From: Strongylocentrotus purpuratus
Lineage: Eukaryota; Echinodermata; Echinoidea; Camarodonta; Strongylocentrotidae
DNA length: 64,000 nt
Direction: 5' to 3'
Assembly (NCBI RefSeq): GCF_000002235.5
Contig: NW_022145606.1
Coordinates: 45,460,692-45,524,691, forward strand
Part shown: in pieces, positions 13,901 to 26,300 of the stretch
How positions within the stretch are numbered: the stretch's first letter is position 1
Layout: each line of letters starts with the position of its first letter
Notes under the pieces: generated by a model
Database searches by the model: none
Seen by the model: the letters and a program-made list of their open reading frames with translations, nothing else
What the model was told of the DNA's origin: nothing
Position numbers and translations under genes: made by a program

Positions 13901-16900
13901 GAGGAGTAGATCGGTTTTATTACCTATTGTTTATTTTTAGACCCCAGTTAGTCTTTTATTGATAAAGACCATGCAGTAAACACATCTTCAGAAGGATATT
14001 GACATAAAGACAAAGCTAACTGATAAAATACCTTTACTTCTGCTGAAAGGTTGGTTTAGTATCATGATCTTTTATGTATCTAAATGAAAGTAATAGAACT
14101 TAAAACTTTCCACTGATGGTAACTTTACCATCGATATTAACTACCATGTCAACATATCATCGTCAACAGCCAATCAAATCAATGTTTCCATGGAAGTTAC
14201 CATTAATGGCAAACCAAACCACGTGATATTTTAGACTTATAACTTTAAACTGTATAGTGTATACTTAGTCTTTAGCCCATGTTTATTGTGTTTTAGAAAT
14301 ATAAAAATGTATATATCATGTCTATGTATTTTATCATCATATCTTACTTTGTTTTATATATCTTTCTGTATTGTGTTTTAATATGTTGTGCTCTTATACC
14401 CCTGGAGGGGGGGCGATAGAGTCAAATAAAATCTTATCTATGACCTATGACCTCATCTATGGCAAAGTTTCAATCAATGCTAATTTGTATGCAACAGGGT
14501 CCAGGATTACTAATAAATACCCGACCTCTACCGGCTGTCTCTTTCGTAAATAATGCTCTATACACTGTGAAAAGTTTGGGCAATATTTTTTACAACACTT
14601 TGCCCAACGTTGTGACAATAGTCAACCCAACCATCTATTGGGCAATAATTTGCCCAGTGGTATTGGTAGACGTAAGTACCCTACTTCACACGTGCATAAT
14701 TGTTTCGTATTTTGACAAAAATTTGGGCAAAGATATGACGCTTCAACTGCCTGACTATACGGTAGCCGACTTGTTGGGGAAAATCTTGCCCTGCTGTTGG
14801 GCAAAATACGAAACAATTATATACACGTGTGAAGTAGGGTACTTGACTTACGTCTACCAATACCACTGGGCAAAATATTGCCCGATAGACGGTTGGCATA
14901 TGGAAACGTTGTATCATCCGCTCAATCTGACTTGCGTGCATAGAACAAATAAGCATTTTTCCATGAAAAAGTGAAGTTTTCTAAAATGTGCGTTTCTTTC
15001 CAGCATTGAGGCGCCCGAAAATCACTCGGGTAACATTTCATAAGGCGAGGCGTCAAAAATAAATATACCAGCCGGCGTCAGCTGACTGCACTTATGCGTC
15101 TTGGCTGCATTTTTTAAATTAGCTCATCCGGCTACCGCTGGCGGTAGGAAATGGCATTTAAAAGCATGCGCCGGCTGCCGCCTATCGAATGGAAATCGAT
15201 TCTCGGAAAAAGCTAGAAAACATGAGGTCAGCCTGGCTGCCGCCGACGGGAGGACAGTGATATGCCGCCAAACTCCAGCCTCTCGCATGGGAGCCGAGTC
15301 TCTTCTTAATGAGGTCGTCTGGGCCCCCGCCGGCCTAATTGAACCAGCCACCCGGCGCCTGGTTCACCGCCACATCCTGCCAAACGATATCTTCATAAAG
15401 CAGAATCTAATTTGTCAGAGCAAAAGAAACAGCGCCATCTTATCATCACTGATAAATAACTCGAAAAAACAGTATAGCCTTGCGAAAATAATCTTTTCAG
15501 ATTGGACAGCATTATGAACCCAAAACAACAATAACAACTTGTCACTAGAGACAAATATGTGGTCATTCTTTTCTGATATGCCTTTTTCAATAAAGAGACC
15601 AGTCGTACCGTGGATATATGTGGGCTCACTTCATGTAGATGCATCCTGCCTGTAAATAGATTAGATGCCTTGTATTTTCATATTCAAAAAAATAATTTTG
15701 GTAACAACATAATATTTGCTATTTTAAATTACTGGCTCGCCTATTGTTTATAATACCCAAATCATATCTTTGTGTTTATTTTTGTTATGCTTCAATGATA
15801 TAAATCCTATTATATACCTTACTTTAAGAATCTTTCCTAATCCTGCCATCTGATTGGTTGAAAGTAAAGTCCGTATGCCCGCCAAAATGAACTGTTTTTA
15901 AATATGCCTGCCAAAATGTTATCTTTGTCAAGTCGAGGTGAGGTAGATAATATTATCTTTGTCAAGTCAAGGCGAGACAGATTATATTTATATTATATTA
16001 TAATATGCCGCCGTCATGTTTTCAAGTTCTGATGAGTTGCGTTTGAAAGATAGAGTTCAGTCTAGAAATCAGGGGTACTTTGTTTTTCGAAGAATTTAGA
16101 AAATATAAATCGAACGTACATCTATATCAGTTATTTGGGGACTGAATACATACATAAAAACAAATATGTCAACGGCAAGCAAGACAATGAAGCATATATT
16201 GTCATATAGCTTTTTATTAAATGAATTTTCTGTAAATATATTGAGTAAATAGGTCGATAATAGAAAAGGGTAGAAGGTATAAACAGTTTTTCTTCGAGTG
16301 TATTTTTTCGTTTAAATTAGAAATTCTATAGCTCTATTAAAAAGAAAAAGAAAACAGAAGCAATGTCGAGAATGCAAGTGCGTGATTTAGAAGGAAAGAT
16401 AGAATATCAATTATTGTCCGGCCAGCGCACGTCTTAATTATCTGTCTTTAAAAAGCGGCCAAATTCAAAGAGTCTTTTAAAAAGCGATTACTAAAGAAAC
16501 GTCAGGCACACTGTTTTACTTGTAGCTACTTGCTCCCTCTATATAGAAAACTTCCCCAATCGGGGCCCGTTGGTCCCCCATGATCCTCTTTTTCTTATGT
16601 TAAATGAGAGCTGAGTTAATGAGATAGCCACCTGTCACAGTGACCTCGCTGGCTCTCTGGGGGGGGGGGGGACCTTATTGTGACACTGGCAGGTCACGTA
16701 TTGGCATGGGGTTCAGGGGGCGGAGCCCCCGGAAGCTCAGGGATTTTAGGCGTTTAATTACGGTCAGATAAATATTCAGGGGCCCGATTTAGGGCCTTTG
16801 GTTTGGTCCAGAAGACAGAGCCGCCGGAAGGTCAGGGGTTTTAGGCGTTTTTATTACGGTCAGGTGAGTATTTTTTGATACCTTATTATTTTGTGACACT

Positions 16901-17264
16901 GGCAGGACACTCTTTGGCTTGAGGTCCAGGGGACGGAGCCCCAAGAATTTCAGGGGTTTTAGGCATTAAATTACCGTCAAATGACCATCATTTAGCAACA
17001 TTTTCATTATATGTCATTTTTTTGTTTTTGTATAATTATTGTACGGTGATATTCTTTATGTTTCGATGCCATCAGGCGCTCGTTCCGTGTTTTTCTTCTC
17101 CATATCGAGGTTAAGGTATAACGATTTATCTCAAGGTCGAATTGAATACACACTTTCTGAATAAAAGCAAATAGCAGAAAGGAAAACGTTAACAGAGATG
17201 GAGAATGGCCCTGATAAAGCCAGCGCAGGGATGAAGAGAGAGAGAGAGATACAGAGAGAGAAAA

Positions 17265-17308
<44 letters not shown>

Positions 17309-20300
17309 ATGGAGAGATACAGAGAGATAATCAATCTTTTTTCATGTCATCTTTTCGTCGGTGACATTTTACTTAATCACATTTTTTTTCCATTCCTTTA
17401 TTTGTCCACGATTGTTTTATATTTGAATGAATATTTAATATAGGGTCAAATTTGGTTCTACCTTAAAATTATGATTAGCTATTCTTATTTAGGAGTAAAA
17501 AAAGGCTACGTCGAAACGCGATCTCATTAAATATCGCGGAACAGAAAACACTATGAGGGATGAAGATTGAAAACGACACTGAAGAAAAAAGGAGAGAGAG
17601 AAAGTTGGGCATTATGTTGATTAATTATTATGATATTTGTCTCTCCGATCAACTCCAGCCCATCGCTTTGGATTCCTCTTTAGTTTCCATTTTTTGTCTC
17701 GATGTTTTACTTTTTTATAATTATTGTATAGTAATATTCTTTTTGTTTCGATGTCATCAGGCGCTCGATCGTTCCGTGCTTTTCTTCTCCATATCGAGGT
17801 TAGGGTATAATAATTTATCTCAAGATCGAAAGGAATACTTTCGGAATAAAAGCAAATAGCGAAACGGAAACAAAATAATACCAGAAATGAAGATGGAAAA
17901 TGGCACTGAGAAAGCGAGCGAGAGAGATGTCATCACATCTTCTTGTACATTCCTTTATCTGGCATGATTATTTGCTTTAATTAGATTAAAATCTGGTTCT
18001 ACGATATTTGTTTGATAACAATTGTTATTTAGGAGTACGTCGTAATGCGATCCATTAACATTCTTTGAAAACAGTAACAACAACTGCAAAACAACAACCC
18101 CCCCCCCCCGCCCAAACGGGTGGTCTTTTCCAGGCATACACGTATCCAACATACCTTTACACTCGGCCACGTCCATTGTTCCTCTTACGTAACTTGGCCA
18201 GATTTTGTTTTAGTTGCATTCTTTATTGTATTCATTCAATACATGTACATCATAAATGTTCGGTGTGTGGGGAAGGGAGTCGGTGGGGTAGGGGGACAAA
18301 AGGTACTGCTATGTGCAGGTCAGTAGGAAAAGAAGCTTCGCACCTTTGGACAGCTTTGTCTCAGAAAGATATACACATTCATTGTTTATAGTTTGGAATT
18401 AGCGATGGGAAGCGGGAGGGGGGGTCACAGTGTGTAGATCATCAACGAGACAATGTACAGAGGCTTTGCAACATTTTGCCGTTATCGCTTCTGATGGAAA
18501 TGTGTATGCATTATTAACATGTATATTCCGTTTATAGTCCCCCCCCCACCACCCCCCCCCCCAAAAAAAAGAGCAAAGAGTTGCGCACCTATTTCAACCC
18601 CCTCTCCCTTGGCCTTGTTTAACCGTTGATTATCTAGGCACTATTAGCTCAAACATTGTCGTTATCTAGGCAATGTTCGTTTACAAATTGACTTGCTTTA
18701 TGCTCATACAGATAAACGTGAAAACGTTACAGTAAATTTAGGACGAAGTCGTTTGTAATGTGGTTTCTCACATAATGTTCATCAACATTAGAAACGATGT
18801 TCTCTTGGGTCTTGTATTGGGTATACAAATATATAATTTAATTCTTATTCCGTGTTAGAGATGTGTACTAAGAAAAAGACTCGTTTCGGGAATTAGGGGT
18901 AGTTATAATTCACAAAGGCCGTATGCCTACTCGGCTATTAATCAATGAGGCTTTGTCTCAGAAAGATGTACACATTCATCGACGGGAATTAGCGGTGGGA
19001 GGCGGGGGGGGGGGGGGGGTCGACGTGTTTAGATCATCAACGAGACAATGTACAGAGGCTTTGCAACAATTTGTCGTCATCGCTTTTCATGATGGAAATG
19101 TTAATGCATTATCAAAGCATACATGAAGATAAACTGTATATAGAGATCATATGGCGATTTTAATAAACATACATAGAAAAAGTAGACGGTAATTTCCCAG
19201 GATGTTATATGTAATTTGTATCCCCCCCCAAAAAAAAGCGAAGATATTGCGCACCTACTTAACCCCCTCTCCCTGTTTAACTGGTGATTATCTATAGGCA
19301 CTATTAGCTCAAACATGACTACATAGCTACAGTTAAAAATAAAGTTGAGTTCTGGTCATGCGATTGCATTGTGGAAGAAACGGTGTGGAATGATTTCGAA
19401 AAAGTTGATTATGTCGCATAAAGTATTGGTGTGTAATACAAGGTTCTGGTGTCATCAATATGATAAGAAATTTGGCAAAGCGGTTTCGGTAAAGTACCAA
19501 GCACTATACACAAAAAGATGTATATATAGGACGACACTAACAGGTATTAAAAAAGACATGTGCTCACATGATTATATTCACCCTTGAGTCGGGCCAGTGC
19601 TACATTTTTTTATATAGATACACGTATAGGCCTTTGATGGCTTTGTCCCAGTGTTTCAAGATAACTGCCTCCGGTCATTGATTTTGTCATATTCACATGC
19701 ATGTTCAAATCATAATTCCTACACCCCCCCCCCCTTGAAAAAAAAAGGTTTAACCCTCTCCCCCTTGATCCGCTGCTCTTTTTCTAGGCAATGTTCGTTT
19801 ACAAATTGGCTTGCTTTATGCTCATACAGATGAAAGCCAAACGTTACAATAAATTGAGGACGAAGTCGTTTGTAATATGGTTTCTCACATTATATCCATC
19901 AACATTCGAAACGATGTTCTCTTGGGTCTTGTAGTTTAATTCTTATTCCGTTTTAGAGATATGTACTATAAGAAAAAGACTTGTTTCGTGAATGAGGGGT
20001 AGTAATAAGTTTCAAAGAACGTATGCCTACTCGGCTATTCATCAACCCAAGAAAAAAAGAGCTTCGCACCTTTGGACAATTATGCTTTGTCTCAGAAAAG
20101 AAGATGTACACACATTCATGAGATGTTAAGAACGGGAAAAATGGCAAGGGGGAACCTTGCCATTTGTGTCATTATTAACATCTCATGAAATGATCTCTTT
20201 TCATCTCTAGAAGGAGTGTATGATCTCTGTCTATCCAAACTATGTCATTTCAGATCATTCATGAGATGTTAAGAACGGGACAAATGGCAAGGGGGAACCC

Positions 20301-23300
20301 TTGCCATTTGGGTCGTCCCTAATATCTCATGAAATGATCTCTTTTCATCTCTAGAAGGAGTGTTTGATTTCTGTCTATCCAAACTATGTAATTGCAGATC
20401 ATTTCATGAGATGGTAAGAACGGGACAAATGGCAAAGGGGAACCCTTGCCATTTGGGTCGTCCTTAACATCTCATGAAATGATCTCTTTTCATCTCTAGA
20501 AGGAGTGTTTGATTTCTGTCTATCCAAACTATGTAATTGCAGATCATTTCATGAGATGGTAAGAACGGGACAAATGGCAAGGGGCAACCCTTGCCATTTG
20601 TGTCGTCCTTAACATCTCATGAAAAGATCTATGGCATGGGTTCCCCCTTGCCATTTCTCCCGTTCTTAACATCTCATGAAATGATCTCTTTTCATCTCTA
20701 GAAGGAGTGTATGATCTCTGTCTATCCAAAGTATGTCATTGCAGATCATTTCATGAGATGTTAAGAACGGGACAAATGGCAAGGGGGGGGGGACCCTTGC
20801 CATTTGTGTCGTCCTTAACATCTCATGAAATGATCTCGTTTCATCTCTAGAAGGAGTGTATGATCTCTGTCTATCCAAACTATGTAATTGCAGATCATTT
20901 CATTAGATGTTAAGAACGCCATGTGTGTTGTCCTTAACATCTCATGAATTGATCTCTTTTCATCTCTAGAAGGAGTGTATGATCTCTGACTATCCAAACT
21001 ATGTAGTTTTAGATCATTTCATGAAATGTTAAGAACGGGATAAATGGCAAGGCGGAACCCTTGCCATTTGTGTCGTCCTTAACATCTCATGAAAAGATCT
21101 ATGGCAAGGGTACTCTATCTAACGTACACCTTTATCGGTTATTTGGGGACTGTATATAAATATAAATAATAACAAACAAGTCAACGGCGAGCTCAGCAAC
21201 AGTTATAAGCATCTGTTGTCATATACTAGTAGCTTTTTACTATACGTAGTAGCGCGCTCGGTGACTCAACGCTAGTTTGATCGCTTTTGTCCGGCTTGCC
21301 AGATTCTATTGTTCTGGCGCGGATTAAGGCTGCCTAACTTGACCTACCCAAAGTATCGGCATGGCATAGGCTATGTGTGTAAAGGGAGGGAGTGATTTGT
21401 TTAATAATGTTAAATTTGTCTATTGTTCAATGTTTGATGAATGTTCTGTAAATATATTGAGTAAAGCATGACGTCAAAAATGTCTTAGCATGCTGCCCGA
21501 CACGTCCAAGGCATAGGTCGCACGCTATTAATGGCACGCCTTAATTTTCCATGCCACACGCATCCGGGCTTGTTTCACTCGATCAACTGATTACTTCATG
21601 CATGTCCAAATTATCTGTTTGTTTGTTTTTATTTCTGCATTTTCCAAATTGTCCAAATTATAATTACAATACATGGGTCAAATGTTCCCCTTTGGTCTTC
21701 GACACCTCCCCCCCCCCCCTCTCTCTCTCTATTTCTCTCCCTTTCAAACGTGCCTTCCATCATATGGCTACGTTGCGTTCACATGTTACGCGCCGTATTC
21801 AAGTGATGGTGTTAGATATAGAGCGAAATAATTGAAAGTACATAACGAAAAATATTAAACTTGGAAGAAAAAAAACAGAAAAATGACAGTGCTGATTAAT
21901 TGAGGAGTTTCAAAATTGATCTGAAACTTAGGTGGCGGAAAATATATACATTATTGACGGGGGCGCAAAATTTGTCTTTTACTGAGACGGCGAAAGATTG
22001 ATCTGAAACTTCGGGGGGGGGGGGGGGGGGTCGCAAAATTGATCTGAAACTAAGGGGGCGGCATTTTTATATTCGATTGAGGTAGCGCAAAATTTATTTT
22101 AACCTGTGGGTGCGCAACATCTATCTTAGACTAAGGAGGGGCGCAAAATTGATCTGAAACTAAGGTGGGCGCAAAATGGATCTTTCATTGAGGGCCGGGT
22201 GCAAAATTGATCTGAAATCATTGGGACAGGAATTTATATTTTATTGAGGCGGCGCCAAATTGATCTGAAACTAAGGGAGTAGGACGTTTATTTGTTATTA
22301 AGGGGGCGCAAAATTGGTCTCAAACTAAGGGGGCGCAAAATTTAATCTGAAACTTAGGGTGCAGACATTTATATTTTATTCAGGTGCCGCAACTTGTTCT
22401 GAAACTTTGGGGGCGCAAAATTTATATTTTATTGAAGGGCCCGCGCCACATTGATCTGAAACTTGGGGGGGGGGGGTCGGACGTTAATATGTTATTGAGG
22501 GGGCGCAAAATTGAACTGAAACTAAGGGGCGCAAATTTGATCTGAAACTTAGGGTGCAGAAATTTATATTTTATTGAGGTGCCGCAAATTGTTTTGAAAC
22601 TTAGGGGGCGCAAAATGTATAGTTTAGGTTGATCATGTAACATACGTATTGGTGTGTACTACAAGGTTCTGGAATTTGCGAAGCATTGGTTATAAAGTAA
22701 CAAACACCGTACATAGAAAGATGTAGCCTATATGCGACTACACAAACAAACTTTGTATATTCCTAGAAGACAATATGCATTGCAAAGCCAGAATGTGTTG
22801 TCGTTGTATCTGCTCTAACGTCGCTCTTTTTTCCAAATCCCCCATTTTAAGATATGACTTTCATTACGACTAAGTTTGTAAGCTTCAAAATGTTGGTAGT
22901 AAAGAATCATAAAATCACAGAACGTAGATAAAAACTTAAGCATATACATGTATGTTCTGTTAACCCTCTGAAGGCAGACAATGCACAATGCGATACACCA
23001 GCATCGCATTGCACTTTTTTTTCTTTTTTTTTACCGTAATGTTTTTAAAGTTAACTGTAATGTTCTCAAATATGTGTACATTCATTCTCTTCATTATCAT
23101 TCTCATTTTCTTTTTCTTTTGTATTTAGTACCTGTTTACTCCTGATTATGTTGTTGTTATTGCTTTTTCGTGGAGCGGTGCGTCATGGAAACAAATAGAA
23201 AACATAAAGTTAAAAAGACATATACGAAAAGAAAAGGAAAAGTTAGGATTCACGATCAAATACTATATCTAACGTACACCTTTATCGGTTATTAGGGACT

Positions 23301-26300
23301 TTTAGATTTGCACGAAAACAATGTGGATTGCTACGGTCGACGTCCTTTTAATGCAGTGCCTTGAATGGACGTCACACGTATAAGTCCACGCAAATCTAAA
23401 AGTCCCTATTTACAAACAAGTCAACGGCGAGCTCTAAGCATCTATTGTCATATAGCTTTCACTACGTAGTCGCGCGCTCAGCGACTCAACGTTATTGTTC
23501 GATCGCTTTTGTCCAGATTTGCGGTTTGCCAGATTCTATCGTTGGGGTTGAGGATTAAGGATTTGGGGATCACCCAATTAAGTATTTGGTCAGTAGAATA
23601 GGTGTACATTTGATCCCATGTTGATGTCTCGGCAAGGCATGTGTATGCGGGGGGGGGGGGGGGGGGGGGGTCTCGTGAACGATCGGACCCAAATGGCAAA
23701 GGCCCATCAGGATACTTGCAGAGGCGTAGTAAAGTAGCGGATAATAAATAGGCCTTCATTTCCAAGGCATAGATGTAATGTTGTCTTTAAAAACCGACTG
23801 TACTAGTTTGGCTAGGAGTGAATAGACCGCACAGGGTGCTCACTGACAGATGGCTATCTCATCAACTCAGCTCTCGATTAACATAAGAAGAGAGGATCAT
23901 GGGGACCAATGGTCACCGATTTATTATAGGCTTGTCTTCTATATAGAGGGAGCAAGTAGCTACAAGTAGTGGGGCATTAGAGGATCTTTACACTCTAAAA
24001 ATAGAGTGCAAAATCGCTGTTTAAAAAAGTTGGGTAAAGTATTACCCAACCTTGTGCTAAACACGAAGTCCCTCTGAAATTTAATTACACTTGCCATAGT
24101 CATATCAATATTCGACTGAGCGCATTTCCAGGGTAAGAAAGTAACGATGCAGATTAGTATTTTAACCACGCGTTGGGTAAACACAAGTTTTGACACCTAA
24201 ACGTTGGTATTATGACACAACTGATGTTACAAACTATGATTGAAGCGCTAGCGTGGTCGGTCGTTCCGAATAAGCTGTTCATGGACTACGTAATCGTGTT
24301 CAAGATCAACAGAAGATGGACGACTTTGTTCGAAATAGACTACGATCATGCACTTGTTTCTTTCCGCAGCATTTATTTGCATGAATGCATGTAAATCTTC
24401 TCAATATGGACATGAAATTCGACATAATTCTGGACAACAAATTGTGTAACACATATAACATGCACCTTTCCAGCCAACTCCTCGGACAAATTTTTATTTC
24501 ACCCAAATCTGTGTAAATTTAAAAAAAGGTTGGGTTAAAATTTTACCCAACTTTTGGATAAAAAATTACACAACAACAAAGTAAACGAGTACCCAGGATG
24601 AGTTGGGTAAGAATTACCCAACGTTGTGTCAAAAAGGGAACATGGTTGTCGTTGGGTAAAATGTTACCTTTTACATTGGGTCAAATATATTGCACATCAG
24701 TTGGGTAAAAAATTAAGCATTTGATGGGTAAATATTTACCCAACCACCCCTGTGTCAAATTTTACCCAACGAACATGCATGTTCCCTTTTTACCCTCGTA
24801 AAGTGTAGGCCTACAATTTTACCCAATATTGGGTATCTTTTTTTTAGAGTGTATATTGGCAATAGTTGCATGTCGAGACAAAATAAGACAGAATTATCTT
24901 GGCTAGACATTTTGGAAATTTGAGAGTAGTTAAGAATAATAATAATACTAATAGTGGAATCATATAAAGGTAAAATAGAGGAGGTGTATGGATAGAAACA
25001 GGGATAAGGGATGATCGATAAAGATAAGGTACATCTCGATATTTTTTTCATAATAATAATTGGTTAAGATAATTAAAATGCCAGCAAGCTAGCAAATGAA
25101 GGGGCGTTTCCGGGATTCCAATTTTCTTTCTTTTTTCTTCTTCTCTTTTTCTCCTTTGCTGAAAGTGTCAGGAAGTTAATTTCTGCGTCTAAATTTTGGT
25201 CTTCAAACTTTGGACGCGGAAATTATGCCCTCTCGTAAAAGTGCGAAAACGACGGAAAGTGTTTCAGAATCATAAAGATAGTGATCGGAATATGCAGTTC
25301 GGTTGTAAAACGGTGTAGAGGACAACAATAGCCACCAGTTACCGACAAAATTAAATGTCCTAATATCTACAAATTTAACCATATAAACCCGGGGCCGAAG
25401 GCTAAATTGTTTTTCCTATGGACTATCTTTTGTACTTGCGTATGCGCAAATGGTCATTTTCCTCGACGACATAAATATACGAATTATTTCGTCAACTTAG
25501 TCAGCATCGTAGCTATATATTTTAATGCAGGCGCGGAGCTAGGATCTTATTTTAGGGAGGGGCGGTAGTGAGCAAGCGAATCCCTTAAAGAGCGCGCAAA
25601 GCGCGGTCATAAGGGGGATGTGGGGAATAGGCCTCCCGAGCGAAGCGCGGAAGCTTAGACGTTCCTTAAATAATTAGGAAAAGAAGACGATTTAATGTAC
25701 CGTTTTCGACTGTTAATCCTTGTCTGAAAGAAGTTCCCCCACCCTCCCGCGCGAAGCGCGAAAGCTTTGACGTTTCTTTAAATTATTAGGAAAGCAGACG
25801 ATATGTTGTACCGTTTTCGACTCTTAATCCTTGTCTGAATTTAGTTTCCCCCTTCCTGCGCGAAGCGCGAAAAGCTTAGAGGTTTGATTTAATAATTTTA
25901 GAAGGAAGACGATTCGTTGCATCGTTTTCGACTCTCAGTTAGCCCTATTTATCTGAATTCAGTTTCCCCCTCTCGCGCGAAGCGTGGAAGCTTTCACGTT
26001 TCCTTAAATAATTATAGAAAGAAGACGATTCGTTGCATCGTTTCCCACTCTTAATAAGCCCTATTTGTCTGAATTCATGTCCCCCATCTCGCGCGAAGCG
26101 CGGAAGCATGGACGTTTGACTTAATTATTATAGAAAGAAGACGATTCGTTGCATCGTTTTCGACTCTTAATAAGCCCCATTTGTCTGAATTCAGTTTCCC
26201 CCTCCTTGTTTGAATTTAGTTTCCACAAAAATGTTAAACCTCTGATTTCTTTAGCTGATATTATAGGAAAGTTAAAGTTCGGGAAATTACAAGTATTCTA

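Noticed and set aside
14447..14974. 175-codon plus-strand ORF
   Set aside because: It spans both arms of a palindrome, so it is partly its own mirror image, and shows no domain.
15101..15517. 138-codon ORF in a GC-rich pocket
   Set aside because: An overlapping minus ORF exists and sequence motifs resemble a dispersed repeat at 27640; no family recognised.
20115..21110. CRISPR-like array
   Set aside because: Repeats and spacers are both repeated and the context is a eukaryotic intron; it is a tandem hairpin repeat.
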